The notes beneath the pieces were generated by a model. It was given only the letters and a program-made list of their open reading frames with translations. It did no database searches and was not told the origin of the DNA. DNA of 64,000 bases from an uncultured bacterium (GTDB taxonomy: Bacteria > Elusimicrobiota > Elusimicrobia > Elusimicrobiales > Elusimicrobiaceae). The stretch spans positions 26,906-90,905 of the forward strand of contig CASFFZ010000002.1 in NCBI GenBank assembly GCA_949294095.1, written 5' to 3'. A program made the translations under genes and the position numbers. This document shows positions 1-7,905 of this stretch, one piece after another (within the stretch, counting starts at the first letter, position 1; each line of letters begins with the position of its first letter).

Positions 1-496
1 GTTTACGTTAGGCGGCGGGTACGCCATGCTGCCGCTTATTGAAAAAGAGCTTGTGGACAAACAGGCCTGGCTGGACAGAAAAGAATTTTTGGATTGCGTG
101 GCGGTGTCGCAGGCGGCGCCGGGTATTTTGGCCATCAACGTGGCGATACTGGCCGGATATAAGATTAAAAATTTTTGGGGCAGCGTGATTGCTTCTTTGG
201 GGGCGGCGCTGCCCTCTTTTGTGATTATTTTATTAATTGCCCTGTTCTTTAACGAGTATGAACATAACCCCGTGGTGCAGCGGGTGTTTATGGGCATTCG
301 CCCGGCGGTGGTGGCGCTGATTGCGGTGCCGGTGTTTAATTTATCCAAAGCGGCCGGCATTACGTATAGGACGGTGTGGATCCCGGCCGTTTGCGCGGGG
401 CTGGTGTGGCTGCTGAAGGTGTCGCCGGTGTATATTATTTTGGCGGCGGGATTGGGCGGTTTTCTCTATGCAAGGCATAGCCGGAGGCATCCGTGA
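1..496 (+). CDS. Chromate transporter, N-terminal-type half subunit (5' end outside window)
   Basis: The reading frame is open from the first bases of the window (FTLGGGYAML...), so the true start lies upstream. The frame ends at a TGA at 494-496. The GGGYAM stretch followed by hydrophobic helices and the phrase GIRPAVVALIA are typical of the ChrA/CHR family. These are inner-membrane proteins that carry chromate or related oxyanions. Full-length CHR proteins carry two homologous halves of about 180 residues; here the halves are separate genes. The next gene overlaps this one by four bases (GTGA), so the two are translationally coupled and probably form a heterodimer. The substrate cannot be read from sequence, and the family also occurs in organisms not exposed to chromate. 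Confidence 0.85.
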   Translation, partial: FTLGGGYAMLPLIEKELVDKQAWLDRKEFLDCVAVSQAAPGILAINVAILAGYKIKNFWGSVIASLGAALPSFVIILLIALFFNEYEHNPVVQRVFMGIRPAVVALIAVPVFNLSKAAGITYRTVWIPAVCAGLVWLLKVSPVYIILAAGLGGFLYARHSRRHP

Positions 497-1017
497 TCTA
501 CTGGAAATTATTTGTTACGTTTTTTAAGATCGGCCTATTTAATTTTGGCGGCGGATACGCAATGATTTCGTTTATTCAAAACGAAGTAGTTTTTAAGCAC
601 GCGTGGCTGACCACGGCCGAGTTTACCGACGTGGTAGCCATCAGCCAAGTAACCCCCGGCCCGGTAGGCATTAACCTGGCTACGTATACGGGCTATACGG
701 CGGCGGACGGCGTGTGGGGGGCGTGTGTGGCCACGCTGGCGGTGTGTTTGCCTTCTTTTATTTTGATGCTGGCAGTCAGCAAATTCTTTTTAAAATACCG
801 CAAGGCCGCATCCGTAGAGGCGGTGTTTAGCGGGCTTCGCCCGGCGGTAATAGGGCTGATTGCGGCGGCGGCGTTGGTGCTGTGCAACCGGGAAAATTTT
901 GTGGATGTAAAAAGTCTTCTTTTCTTTGCGGCGGCATTTGTGGCGGTGTGGAAATACAAACTGGGCCCCATCAGCGTGATAGCCGTATGTGGGCTGGCGG
1001 GGTGGATAGTATATTAA
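493..1017 (+). CDS. Chromate transporter, second half subunit
   Basis: This 174-residue membrane protein starts at a GTG that overlaps the stop of the preceding half subunit. It repeats the same family signature: FNFGGGYAMI near residue 20, TPGPVGINLATYTGY, and SGLRPAVIGLIAAA near residue 110. It is the size of one CHR half and most likely pairs with the upstream gene in the inner membrane to form one transporter. A hairpin terminator follows at 1056. No regulator of chromate resistance lies next to it, so a role in resistance is not supported by context. Confidence 0.88.
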   Translation: MIYWKLFVTFFKIGLFNFGGGYAMISFIQNEVVFKHAWLTTAEFTDVVAISQVTPGPVGINLATYTGYTAADGVWGACVATLAVCLPSFILMLAVSKFFLKYRKAASVEAVFSGLRPAVIGLIAAAALVLCNRENFVDVKSLLFFAAAFVAVWKYKLGPISVIAVCGLAGWIVY

Positions 1018-1055
1018 AGATAGAATAAACTAACTTTTTCAAAATAAAGCAAGTA

Positions 1056-1097
1056 AAGCAAAATACTATTTATGCCGACGGTATTTTGCTTTTTTAT
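1056..1097 (+). terminator. Rho-independent terminator after the chromate transporter pair
   Basis: An 11-bp perfect stem (AAGCAAAATAC at 1056-1066 with GTATTTTGCTT at 1081-1091) closes a 14-base loop and runs into a T tract. It ends the chromate transporter operon. Confidence 0.85.
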
Positions 1098-1105
1098 TAA
1101 AATAC

Positions 1106-1134
1106 TTGTTAGTTTATCCTAACTTTTGTATAAT
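1106..1134 (+). promoter_or_regulatory. Sigma-70-type promoter of the secreted pseudoprotease gene
   Basis: TTGTTA at 1106-1111 and TATAAT at 1129-1134 are separated by exactly 17 bases. Transcription would begin near 1141 and the GAGAGG Shine-Dalgarno and ATG at 1162 follow. The -10 box is a perfect consensus. Confidence 0.75.
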
Positions 1135-1161
1135 AAATATATCTAAGCAAGAGAGGACTCC

Positions 1162-1932
1162 ATGAACAGTAATTTTTACACAAAAGCAGTAGTTGTTTTT
1201 GCCGTACTTACCGGATTTGCCGGCTGGGGGGCGGCCCAGACCGTAAAAGAGATGAAACCGACTCTGGATCGGGCAGCCGTTCAAGCCGAAAAGAAGCATC
1301 GGATGCAAACGTCCGTTGTAAATTTAAATTTCCGCTGGGAAAAAGAGGTTTACTTGAGCGACTTTGTTTCCCGCCGCCGCCCGGGGTTTAAAGACACGTT
1401 AATTCAACGGAAACAAAAAAACACCTCTTGCCGCGGGGTTTTGGTGGAAGGCGGCCGCCGCGTGCTGACGCCTGTGCAATGTGCGCAAGCGCCGGAAGGA
1501 TTTACGCTTAAGTCCGTTACGCTTCTTTTTTCCAATGGACAAAAAGGGCTAGGTTCCAAGCGGACGGTGTCTATGAATGGGGAATTGGCGGAAATTTGGG
1601 TTTCGCCGCAAGTAACAAAAGGGTTAAAAGGGGTTCCGCTGGCAACAGTGGCCCCGGGGGAAAGTTTGGCGGATGCTTTTGGAAACAGCGTTTTGGATGA
1701 ATTACTGCAGTTTTTTATCAGTCGGGGGGTAGTATCGGGGCGGGCGAACCGAATAACGGGAACAAAAAATACCCTGCAAGTGGGCGATCCCTTCTTTTAT
1801 CAAGGAAAGGTGGTTGCTTTGGTGCGGGAAGTTCCCTCCCGCCTGCCCGTTTCTTTTTGGGGCGGCGTTTCCGAAAAGCCGCTGACTCTTTTACGCACGC
1901 AACACCAAAAAGGGCTGTTTGCGTTCAGATAG
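1162..1932 (+). CDS. Secreted trypsin-fold protein lacking the catalytic residues (putative pseudoprotease)
   Basis: The 256-residue product has an N-terminal signal peptide ending near AAQ (residues 1-26). The stretch CRGVLVEGGRRVLTPVQC (Cys90 to Cys107) lines up with the chymotrypsin-family segment that holds the active-site histidine between two cysteines. Here that histidine is Gln106. The serine loop normally reads GDSGGP, but the matching place reads VGDPFF (Gly208-Asp209-Pro210) with no serine. No conserved aspartate segment is visible either. I infer an exported or periplasmic protein that keeps the fold but not proteolysis, perhaps for binding or inhibition. The start is supported by a GAGAGG ribosome site. 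The gene stands alone, with its own promoter and terminator. The fold assignment is by motif only. Confidence 0.6.
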   Translation: MNSNFYTKAVVVFAVLTGFAGWGAAQTVKEMKPTLDRAAVQAEKKHRMQTSVVNLNFRWEKEVYLSDFVSRRRPGFKDTLIQRKQKNTSCRGVLVEGGRRVLTPVQCAQAPEGFTLKSVTLLFSNGQKGLGSKRTVSMNGELAEIWVSPQVTKGLKGVPLATVAPGESLADAFGNSVLDELLQFFISRGVVSGRANRITGTKNTLQVGDPFFYQGKVVALVREVPSRLPVSFWGGVSEKPLTLLRTQHQKGLFAFR

Positions 1933-1975
1933 CAAAACTTCCTCTCCTCAAGCCAGGGACGAGGGGGTCTCCTAT

Positions 1976-2004
1976 AAACCGCCGGTTTGCAGCCGGCGGT
2001 TTTT
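1976..2004 (+). terminator. Terminator after the pseudoprotease gene
   Basis: AAACCGCCGG (1976-1985) pairs with CCGGCGGTTT (1993-2002) around a 7-base loop and is followed by T residues. Confidence 0.8.
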
Positions 2005-2037
2005 GCAGAAAAAACCCGGCGGGGAAAGCCGGGGTTT
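2005..2037 (-). terminator. Terminator of the YgjP-like gene (minus strand)
   Basis: The arms AAACCCGGC (2012-2020) and GCCGGGGTTT (2028-2037) form a hairpin with one bulged G. On the minus strand it runs into a T tract, just past the stop of the convergent metallopeptidase gene. Confidence 0.7.
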
Positions 2038-2040
2038 AAA

Positions 2041-2751
2041 TTATTTGTTTTCCGTTTCCGGGTTGTGCGCCGCGGGAGTGGGCGAATTTTCTTCGGGCTG
2101 CGGCGGTTGGGGGGCTTCCTGCGGTTCTTCGCGGTAGGTCAGTTCCACTTCCGCAAAAATAGAGCCCTTATTTTCGTTTAACCAGCGGCGGTGGCTTTTG
2201 TAGTCGGGGCAAAACTGCGCCACCAACTGCCAGTATTCCTGCCCGTGGTTCATATGCACCAAATGGCAGAGTTCATGCACCATTAAATAATCCTGTACGG
2301 CCAGCGGCATTTTGATGATGCGGTAGGAATAATTGATGTTTTTCTTGCCCGAACAGCTGGCCCAGCAGGTCTTTTGGTCTTTAATGACGATGTTGTTAAA
2401 TTCCACCCCGATTTTTTCCGCCCATTCTTTTGTTTTGGCTTTCAGCGTTTCATTGGCTTTGTTGCGAAGCCACTCCGTTACCAGTGCAGCCGGGTCGGAA
2501 TCTTTGGAATGCAAGTAGATGTGAAAAATCGTTCCGTCAAACGCTACGCCCTCTTCTTGGTCGGGCGTTACATACATGCGGGCTTCAAACAAATCGCCGT
2601 TATAGAGCACTTTGTTGTCCGTGTCGGAAGGCGTTTGCGCAGCGGCGGCGCCCGGTTTGGCGTCCGGCTGGCCGAATACCTCCGGCAGCTCTTTTTTGAG
2701 CCGTTCGATAAACAGTTTTACGTCGCTGATGACGCTTTGGGTGTCTGCCAT
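2041..2751 (-). CDS. YgjP-like zinc metallopeptidase domain protein
   Basis: This 236-residue soluble protein carries the motif MVHELCHLVHMNHGQEYW, an HExxH zinc site with a further histidine in the NHG turn. That pattern is diagnostic of the YgjP/WLM-type (DUF45, gluzincin-like) metallopeptidase group. The C-terminal third is rich in Pro, Glu and Gln and looks disordered. The biological substrate of this family is not established. I chose the ATG at 2751 because the longer frame would run through the promoter region shared with gcvT. A -10 box (TACAAT, minus strand 2763-2758) lies only six bases before this ATG and there is no Shine-Dalgarno, so the mRNA is probably leaderless. Confidence 0.82.
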   Translation of the reverse strand: MADTQSVISDVKLFIERLKKELPEVFGQPDAKPGAAAAQTPSDTDNKVLYNGDLFEARMYVTPDQEEGVAFDGTIFHIYLHSKDSDPAALVTEWLRNKANETLKAKTKEWAEKIGVEFNNIVIKDQKTCWASCSGKKNINYSYRIIKMPLAVQDYLMVHELCHLVHMNHGQEYWQLVAQFCPDYKSHRRWLNENKGSIFAEVELTYREEPQEAPQPPQPEENSPTPAAHNPETENK

Positions 2752-2757
2752 ATATAT

Positions 2758-2789
2758 ATTGTATAAAAAACGGTTAAATTTTATACAAT
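2758..2789. promoter_or_regulatory. Symmetric divergent promoter between the YgjP-like gene and gcvT
   Basis: TTGTATAAAA (2759-2768) and TTTTATACAA (2779-2788) form a perfect 10-bp inverted repeat with a 10-base spacer. Each arm can act as a -35 box (TTGTAT) on one strand and as a -10 box (TACAAT) on the other, with 19-base spacing both ways. The minus-strand start would fall at the ATG of the metallopeptidase. The plus-strand start would fall near 2796, just before the gcvT ribosome site. It could also be bound by a dimeric repressor. Confidence 0.5.
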
Positions 2790-2814
2790 GGACGTATACT
2801 TTTGGAGGCGTCCT

Positions 2815-3897
2815 GTGAACCATACCGATTTACAAAAAACACCGCTTTGCTCCGCCTGCGAAAAAGCCGGCGGCAAGATGGTGGACTTCCACGGGTGGCT
2901 GCTGCCCGTGCAGTTTGAAGGAATCATCGCCGAACATCATGCCGTGCGCAGCCAATCCGGTATGTTTGACGTGTCGCACATGGGGCAGATTTTTGTGGAA
3001 GGCAAAGACGCGTGGCCTTTTTTGCAGTATATCAACTGCAACAACATCAAAAACGAACCCGGGGCGGGCGTGTATTCCCATATTCTGACCGAAAAAGGCA
3101 CGATTATTGACGATGCCATTTCGTTTTGCTTAACGCCGGAAAAGTTTTTAGTCGTGGTCAACGCCGCCTGCATTGCCGAAGATTTTGCCTGGTTTGAAAA
3201 ACAGGCCGCAAAATTTAACGTAACCGTCCGTAACGAAAGCGCCCGCTGGGGGATGATTGCCCTGCAGGGGCCGCAGGCGTTGGAACAGGCGGCCAAACTG
3301 CTGCCGCAAGCCAAAGAGGTGGCGCGGTTTCATATTATAGAAATTGAACTGTTTGGCGCCAAAGGCTATTTGACGCGCACCGGATACACCGGCGAGGACG
3401 GCGTGGAAATTATGCTGCCCGGCGACAAAATAGAAAATTTGTGGGATGCCCTCTTGCAACAAGGGGTAAAGCCCTGCGGGTTGGGCGCGCGGGACGTGCT
3501 GCGCTTGGAAGCGGGATACTTGCTAAACGGCGCCGATGCCGACCAAACCCGCACCCCGTATGAAGCCGGATGCGGCTGGGTGGTGAAGTTAGCCAAAGAA
3601 AATTTTGTAGGAAAAGACGCACTGGCGGCGCAAAAAGCACAGGGGGTAAAAGAAAAACTCACCGGATTTGTGCTTAAAAGCCCCGGCGTGCCGCGCGCCG
3701 GCTGCAAGGTGTTTGCCGGCGGGCAGGAAAAAGGCGTGCTGACCAGCGGCACTTTTTCGCCGCTGTTTAAGGGGATCGCCGTAGGATATTTGGCGGCGGA
3801 CGCCGCCGTGCCGGGAACGGAAGTGGAAATAGAAATCCACGGCCGCCGCGCCAAAGCCGAAGTCGTAAAAACACCCTTTTATAAAAACCGAGTTTAA
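2815..3897 (+). CDS. gcvT: Glycine cleavage system T protein (aminomethyltransferase)
   Basis: GcvT transfers the methylene group from the aminomethyl-lipoyl H protein to tetrahydrofolate and releases ammonia. The N-terminus (KTPLCSACEKAGGKMVDFHG), MFDVSHMGQIFVEG and the later GYTGEDGVEIMLP and LRLEAGYLLNG segments are the family signature. The length of 360 residues is normal. I prefer the GTG at 2815 over the ATG at 2788 because GGAGG at 2804-2808 sits six bases before it, and because the ATG overlaps the -10 box. It heads an operon with gcvH, gcvPA and gcvPB in reaction order. Confidence 0.95.
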   Translation: MNHTDLQKTPLCSACEKAGGKMVDFHGWLLPVQFEGIIAEHHAVRSQSGMFDVSHMGQIFVEGKDAWPFLQYINCNNIKNEPGAGVYSHILTEKGTIIDDAISFCLTPEKFLVVVNAACIAEDFAWFEKQAAKFNVTVRNESARWGMIALQGPQALEQAAKLLPQAKEVARFHIIEIELFGAKGYLTRTGYTGEDGVEIMLPGDKIENLWDALLQQGVKPCGLGARDVLRLEAGYLLNGADADQTRTPYEAGCGWVVKLAKENFVGKDALAAQKAQGVKEKLTGFVLKSPGVPRAGCKVFAGGQEKGVLTSGTFSPLFKGIAVGYLAADAAVPGTEVEIEIHGRRAKAEVVKTPFYKNRV

Positions 3898-3913
3898 TTA
3901 ACAAGGAGAGCTT

Positions 3914-4294
3914 ATGCATAGCGAAGAAAATTGCCGTTTTGCCAAAACACACGAATGGGCCCATATGGAGGGCGACATTGCCACCGTGGGCATCAGCAAC
4001 CACGCGCAGGAAGAAATCAGCGATATCGTATTTGTGGATTTGCCCAAAGTGGGCCAGCAGGTAACCGCGGGGCAGAACTGCTGTGTGATTGAGTCCGTTA
4101 AATCCGCTTCCGAAATTTACGCTCCCGTCAGCGGCGAAGTGGTGGAAGTAAACACTGCGCTCGCCAACGATCCGGCCCTCGTCAACCGCGAACCGCACGG
4201 AAACGGCTGGCTGTTTAAAATCAAGATGTCGGCCCCGGCTGAATACGAAAACTTAATGGATCTGAGCGCGTACAAAGCTACGCTGGGCAAATAA
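3914..4294 (+). CDS. gcvH: Glycine cleavage system H protein (lipoyl carrier)
   Basis: The H protein shuttles the aminomethyl group between the P, T and L proteins on a lipoyl arm. Its 126 residues match the family length. KTHEWAH near residue 11 and IESVKSASEIYAPVSGEV contain the lipoyl-attachment lysine at residue 63. A strong ribosome site (AAGGAGAG) precedes the ATG. It lies 16 bases after gcvT. The lipoate ligase gene further along the operon is the likely enzyme that modifies this lysine. Confidence 0.96.
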   Translation: MHSEENCRFAKTHEWAHMEGDIATVGISNHAQEEISDIVFVDLPKVGQQVTAGQNCCVIESVKSASEIYAPVSGEVVEVNTALANDPALVNREPHGNGWLFKIKMSAPAEYENLMDLSAYKATLGK

Positions 4295-4307
4295 GGTTTA
4301 GAAACGC

Positions 4308-4332
4308 ATCCCCCGCTTTGGCGGGGGATTTT
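4308..4332 (+). terminator. Hairpin between gcvH and gcvPA
   Basis: ATCCCCCGC (4308-4316) pairs perfectly with GCGGGGGAT (4321-4329) around a TTTG loop. Only three T residues follow, so it may be a leaky terminator or mRNA-stabilising hairpin that sets a higher level for gcvT and gcvH than for the P subunits. Confidence 0.5.
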
Positions 4333-4345
4333 CACCAGGATTTTT

Positions 4346-5674
4346 ATGTTTATTGCGAATACTCCCCAAGACCGCGAAGAAATGCTGCGTAAAATCGGCG
4401 TTTCCTCGGTTAAAGATTTGCTTTCACAAATTCCGCAGGAACTCTTATACCCTGCCTTAGGCCTGCCCCAAGCGCTTACGGAACAGGAACTGACGGCCCA
4501 CGTGCACAAACTGGCCGCCCGCAACCAGCCGCTTAAAAATTTTATCGGCGCAGGCATTTACGAACATTTTATTCCCGCCGCAGTCGGCGCGCTTTCTTCG
4601 CGCGGGGAATTTTTAACCGCCTATACCCCCTACCAGGCCGAAGCCAGCCAAGGCACCCTGCAAACCATTTACGAATTTCAAAGCTGCATTTGTTCGCTGT
4701 TTGATATGGATGTGGCCACCGCCTCTCACTACGACGGCGCCACCGCCTTGGCCGAAGCCGTGCTGGCGTGTTTGCGCATTACGGGGCGCAGCGAAATTTT
4801 GATTTCGGCCGCCCTGCATCCGCATTACAAAGAAGTGCTTAAAACGTATGTGCGCCACCAAAAAGGCGTTTGCGTCAAAGAAATTCCTTTCCAGAAAGAC
4901 GGCACGCTTGATTTGGAAATTCTTTCTCAGGAACTTTCCGAAAAAACGGCCTGTTTTGTGTTGCCCAATCCCAATTTTTTGGGTTGCTTGGAGCGGGCGG
5001 AAGAAATTTCTTCCCGCGTTCACCAAGCCGGCGCCTTGCTGACGGCGGTAGTAAATCCCGTGGCCTTGGGCGTGATGCAAACGCCGGGCACTTATAACGC
5101 CGATTTTGCCGTAGCCGAAGGCCAGCCGCTGGGCAACGCCATGAACTTTGGCGGCCCGGGGCTGGGCATTATGACGGCCAAAAAAACGTATATGCGCCAG
5201 TTGCCGGGGCGTATTGTGGGCCTTGCCAAAGACAAAAACGGCCGCCGCGCTTTTGTGCTGACGCTTCAGGCGCGCGAGCAGCATATCCGCCGCGAAAAAG
5301 CTTCCTCCAACATTTGTTCCAACGAGGCGCTGTGTGCGTTAAATGCCGTGATTTATTTAACGCTTTTGGGCCCGCAAGGCTTGCGGGAAGTGGCGGAACT
5401 GAATTTGGAACGCGCCCATCAGTTGGCGGATTTAGCGGGCAACCTCCCGGGCTTTCGCGTAAAGTTTGCGGCGCCGTTTTTTAACGAATTTGTGCTGGAG
5501 TGCCCGATCCCGGCCAAGCAAGTAATTAAAAAACTGGCCAAAAAAGGCATCAGCGCCGGGTATGCGCTGGGGACTGATTTCAAAGGGATGGAAAACTGCC
5601 TGCTCGTCTGCGCCACGGAAACCAAAACCGCGGCCGATTTGCAGGCATATGCCGATGCGCTGGGGGGTATTTAA
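4346..5674 (+). CDS. gcvPA: Glycine dehydrogenase (decarboxylating), subunit 1
   Basis: This is the N-terminal-type subunit of the two-subunit glycine decarboxylase (P protein), which decarboxylates glycine with pyridoxal phosphate and passes aminomethyl to the H protein. The 442-residue length and the segments FIGAGIYEHFIPAAV, YTPYQAEASQGTLQTIYEF and FGGPGLGIM are family hallmarks. The PLP lysine is on the partner subunit. The stop is one base before the gcvPB start, so the two are translationally coupled. Confidence 0.95.
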   Translation: MFIANTPQDREEMLRKIGVSSVKDLLSQIPQELLYPALGLPQALTEQELTAHVHKLAARNQPLKNFIGAGIYEHFIPAAVGALSSRGEFLTAYTPYQAEASQGTLQTIYEFQSCICSLFDMDVATASHYDGATALAEAVLACLRITGRSEILISAALHPHYKEVLKTYVRHQKGVCVKEIPFQKDGTLDLEILSQELSEKTACFVLPNPNFLGCLERAEEISSRVHQAGALLTAVVNPVALGVMQTPGTYNADFAVAEGQPLGNAMNFGGPGLGIMTAKKTYMRQLPGRIVGLAKDKNGRRAFVLTLQAREQHIRREKASSNICSNEALCALNAVIYLTLLGPQGLREVAELNLERAHQLADLAGNLPGFRVKFAAPFFNEFVLECPIPAKQVIKKLAKKGISAGYALGTDFKGMENCLLVCATETKTAADLQAYADALGGI

Positions 5675-5675
5675 A

Positions 5676-7124
5676 ATGGAACCGATTTTAACACACAATC
5701 AGCTTTCTATTGAAAAATCCCGCCCCGGGCGGCGCGGCGTGCGGTTTGAACGGGCCCCAAAAACGGCTTCGGCGTATGTGCCGCAGGAATACTTGCGCAA
5801 AACGGCGCCCAAACTGCCGGAACTGTCCGAGTTTGAAACGGTGCGCCATTTTACGCGGCTTTCCGAACAGAACTATTGCTTGGACGGCGAGTTTTACCCG
5901 TTGGGTTCTTGCACGATGAAATACAACCCCAAAGCCTATGATGCCTTAAGCGCGCTGGAAGGCTTTACCCAAATGCATCCGTTTGCGCCGGAATCTTCGG
6001 TGCAGGGCACTTTGGAAATGATGTATCACTTCCAGGAACTGCTTAAAAAAGTAACCGGGTTTGCCTCTTTTACGCTGCAGCCGGCGGCGGGCGCACAGGG
6101 CGAGCTGACGGGGATTCTAACGGCGCGGGCCTATCACGACGCGCACAAAGATTTTAACCGCACGGAAGTCATCGTGCCCGACACCGCCCACGGCACCAAC
6201 CCGGCTACCGCCCATATGGCGGGCTATACGGTGGTGAACATTCCTTCCGCGCCGGACGGCTGCGTGGACAAAGAGGCTCTTCAAAAAGCCTTGTCGGACA
6301 AAACGGCCGTCGTGATGCTGACGGTGCCCAACACGGTGGGCCTTTTTGAAAAAGACATCCGCGAAATTGCCCAGATGGTGCATAAAGCGGGGGCGCTGTT
6401 TTATTTGGACGGGGCCAACTTCAACGCGTTGGCGGGCTTGGTCAAGCCGGCCGATTTGGGGGCGGATTTAATGCACGTCAACGTGCACAAGAGCTTTGCC
6501 GCCCCGCATGGCGGCGGCGGCCCGGGCGCGGGGCCGGTGGGCGCGGCGGCGCATGTGGCGCCGTTTTTGCCAAAACCGATTGTGGAATATAAAAACGGCA
6601 AATATACGCTGACTGGCAAAATGCCCAAGAGCTTGGGCAAAATGAAAGCGTTTTACGGCAACATCGCCGTTTGCCTGCGCGGGTATTGCTACTTGCGTCA
6701 GTTTGACGACACTACCTTTAAAGAAATCGCCGAAAATGCCATTTTAAACGCCAACTATGTACGGGCGGCGCTGAAAGGCAAATTTAATGCGTTCTTTGAC
6801 CGCACGTGTATGCACGAGTGCGTGCTGAGCATTCGCCCGGCCGATATGAACGGTGTGCATACGTCCGACATTGCCAAACGCCTGCTGGACTACGGGTTTT
6901 ACGCGCCCACCATTTATTTCCCGCTGATTGTGCCCGAAGCGATGATGGTGGAGCCGACGGAAACCGAAAGCAAACAAATGCTGGACGCGTTTGTGGGGGT
7001 AATGGAAAAAATCTATGACGAAATCCAAACCGAGCCCCAAACGGTAAAAGACGCCCCGCACAGCCAATGCGTAGCCCGCATTGACGAAGTTTCCGCCGCC
7101 AGAGAACCCAACTTGCGTTGGTAA
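5676..7124 (+). CDS. gcvPB: Glycine dehydrogenase (decarboxylating), subunit 2
   Basis: This is the catalytic subunit of the split P protein, 482 residues from the ATG at 5676. That start is one base after gcvPA and behind a GGGGGG ribosome site. YPLGSCTMKYNPK near residue 75 and VNVHKSFAAPHGGGGPGAGP, with the PLP-binding Lys272, identify it. With gcvPA, gcvH and gcvT it completes glycine cleavage except for the L protein (dihydrolipoyl dehydrogenase), which is not in this window and must be supplied elsewhere. Confidence 0.95.
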   Translation: MEPILTHNQLSIEKSRPGRRGVRFERAPKTASAYVPQEYLRKTAPKLPELSEFETVRHFTRLSEQNYCLDGEFYPLGSCTMKYNPKAYDALSALEGFTQMHPFAPESSVQGTLEMMYHFQELLKKVTGFASFTLQPAAGAQGELTGILTARAYHDAHKDFNRTEVIVPDTAHGTNPATAHMAGYTVVNIPSAPDGCVDKEALQKALSDKTAVVMLTVPNTVGLFEKDIREIAQMVHKAGALFYLDGANFNALAGLVKPADLGADLMHVNVHKSFAAPHGGGGPGAGPVGAAAHVAPFLPKPIVEYKNGKYTLTGKMPKSLGKMKAFYGNIAVCLRGYCYLRQFDDTTFKEIAENAILNANYVRAALKGKFNAFFDRTCMHECVLSIRPADMNGVHTSDIAKRLLDYGFYAPTIYFPLIVPEAMMVEPTETESKQMLDAFVGVMEKIYDEIQTEPQTVKDAPHSQCVARIDEVSAAREPNLRW

Positions 7125-7170
7125 AGGCGGTTCCGTCCGAATCGTCGGGCGGACAGAATTTAAAACGGTA

Positions 7171-7198
7171 CGGCCTCCGTCCCCGCGGGCGGAGGCCG
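7171..7198 (+). promoter_or_regulatory. Hairpin that hides the ribosome site of the lipoate ligase gene
   Basis: CGGCCTCCG (7171-7179) and CGGAGGCCG (7190-7198) form a perfect 9-bp stem. The only good Shine-Dalgarno for the next gene, GGAGG at 7191-7195, lies inside the 3' arm. There is no T tract, so it is not a terminator. It could limit translation of the ligase relative to the glycine cleavage genes. Confidence 0.45.
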
Positions 7199-7206
7199 CT
7201 GAAAAT

Positions 7207-7905
7207 ATGGATATTTTGCTGGCTTGCCCCCGATTGGACGTATTTGAACAAATGGCCTTGGACGAAACCCTGGTGCGGGTGCGCCCGCAGGCGGTAACGC
7301 TTCGGTTTTACCGCTGGACGCCCGGCCCGGCGGTTACGTTTGGCTACGCCCAATTTATAAGCGAAGTGCGCCGCACGCTGGAAAAACGCCGTTTTGTGGG
7401 CCCGTATGCCCGCCGCCCAACGGGCGGGGGAGTGGTTTTTCACGAAGGGGATTTAACGTTTTCTTTGGTGTTTGAGGCGCCGGGCCGCCCGGCGGATATT
7501 TACAAAAATTTTCATACCCACATACACGCCCAGTTAAACCGCTTGGGCGAAAAGGGAGAGATTTTTGATAAAAATCTGCCCGCTTCGGCCTATGCGCCCA
7601 GCGTTAACCATACGGCCAGCGCGTGTTTTTCCAACCCGGTGGAAAACGACCTGTTAGCCGAAAACGGGCATAAAATTTTAGGGGGCGCATTGCGGCGTTT
7701 TGGCAATACGGTTTTATACCAAGGATCTTTGCAAGTGCCGCGCGCCCGCGAAAATCCCGCCTATAAACATGCCATTATTGCGGCGGTGCGTGCCTATCTG
7801 GCGGCGGATTTGCATCCGCGCCGGGCCACCGAAGAATGGGTGCGGCAAGCAAAAGAATTGGCCCGCGCCCAATATCATACCCAGGCGTGGACGGAGAAAT
7901 TTTAA
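7207..7905 (+). CDS. Lipoate-protein ligase A family protein
   Basis: This enzyme family activates lipoate with ATP (or transfers an octanoyl or lipoyl group) onto carrier lysines such as that of GcvH. RRPTGGGVVFHEGDLTF (residues 69-85) is the family loop, and GHKILGGALRRFG carries the expected catalytic Lys156. At 232 residues it is shorter than two-domain LplA and lacks the C-terminal accessory domain, so LipM or LipB-like transfer is also possible. The ATG at 7207 is chosen because homology starts there. It follows gcvPB by 82 bases, and the placement strongly suggests service to the H protein. Confidence 0.85.
   Translation: MDILLACPRLDVFEQMALDETLVRVRPQAVTLRFYRWTPGPAVTFGYAQFISEVRRTLEKRRFVGPYARRPTGGGVVFHEGDLTFSLVFEAPGRPADIYKNFHTHIHAQLNRLGEKGEIFDKNLPASAYAPSVNHTASACFSNPVENDLLAENGHKILGGALRRFGNTVLYQGSLQVPRARENPAYKHAIIAAVRAYLAADLHPRRATEEWVRQAKELARAQYHTQAWTEKF

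Noticed and set aside
1..1017. Frameshift splitting one chromate transporter gene
   Set aside because: Each half carries its own complete family signature and the GTGA overlap has a proper start; two-gene CHR systems are normal.
2690..2815. Glycine riboswitch upstream of gcvT
   Set aside because: The predicted transcript start is about 20 bases before the GTG, leaving no room for an aptamer, and the upstream DNA belongs to the divergent gene.
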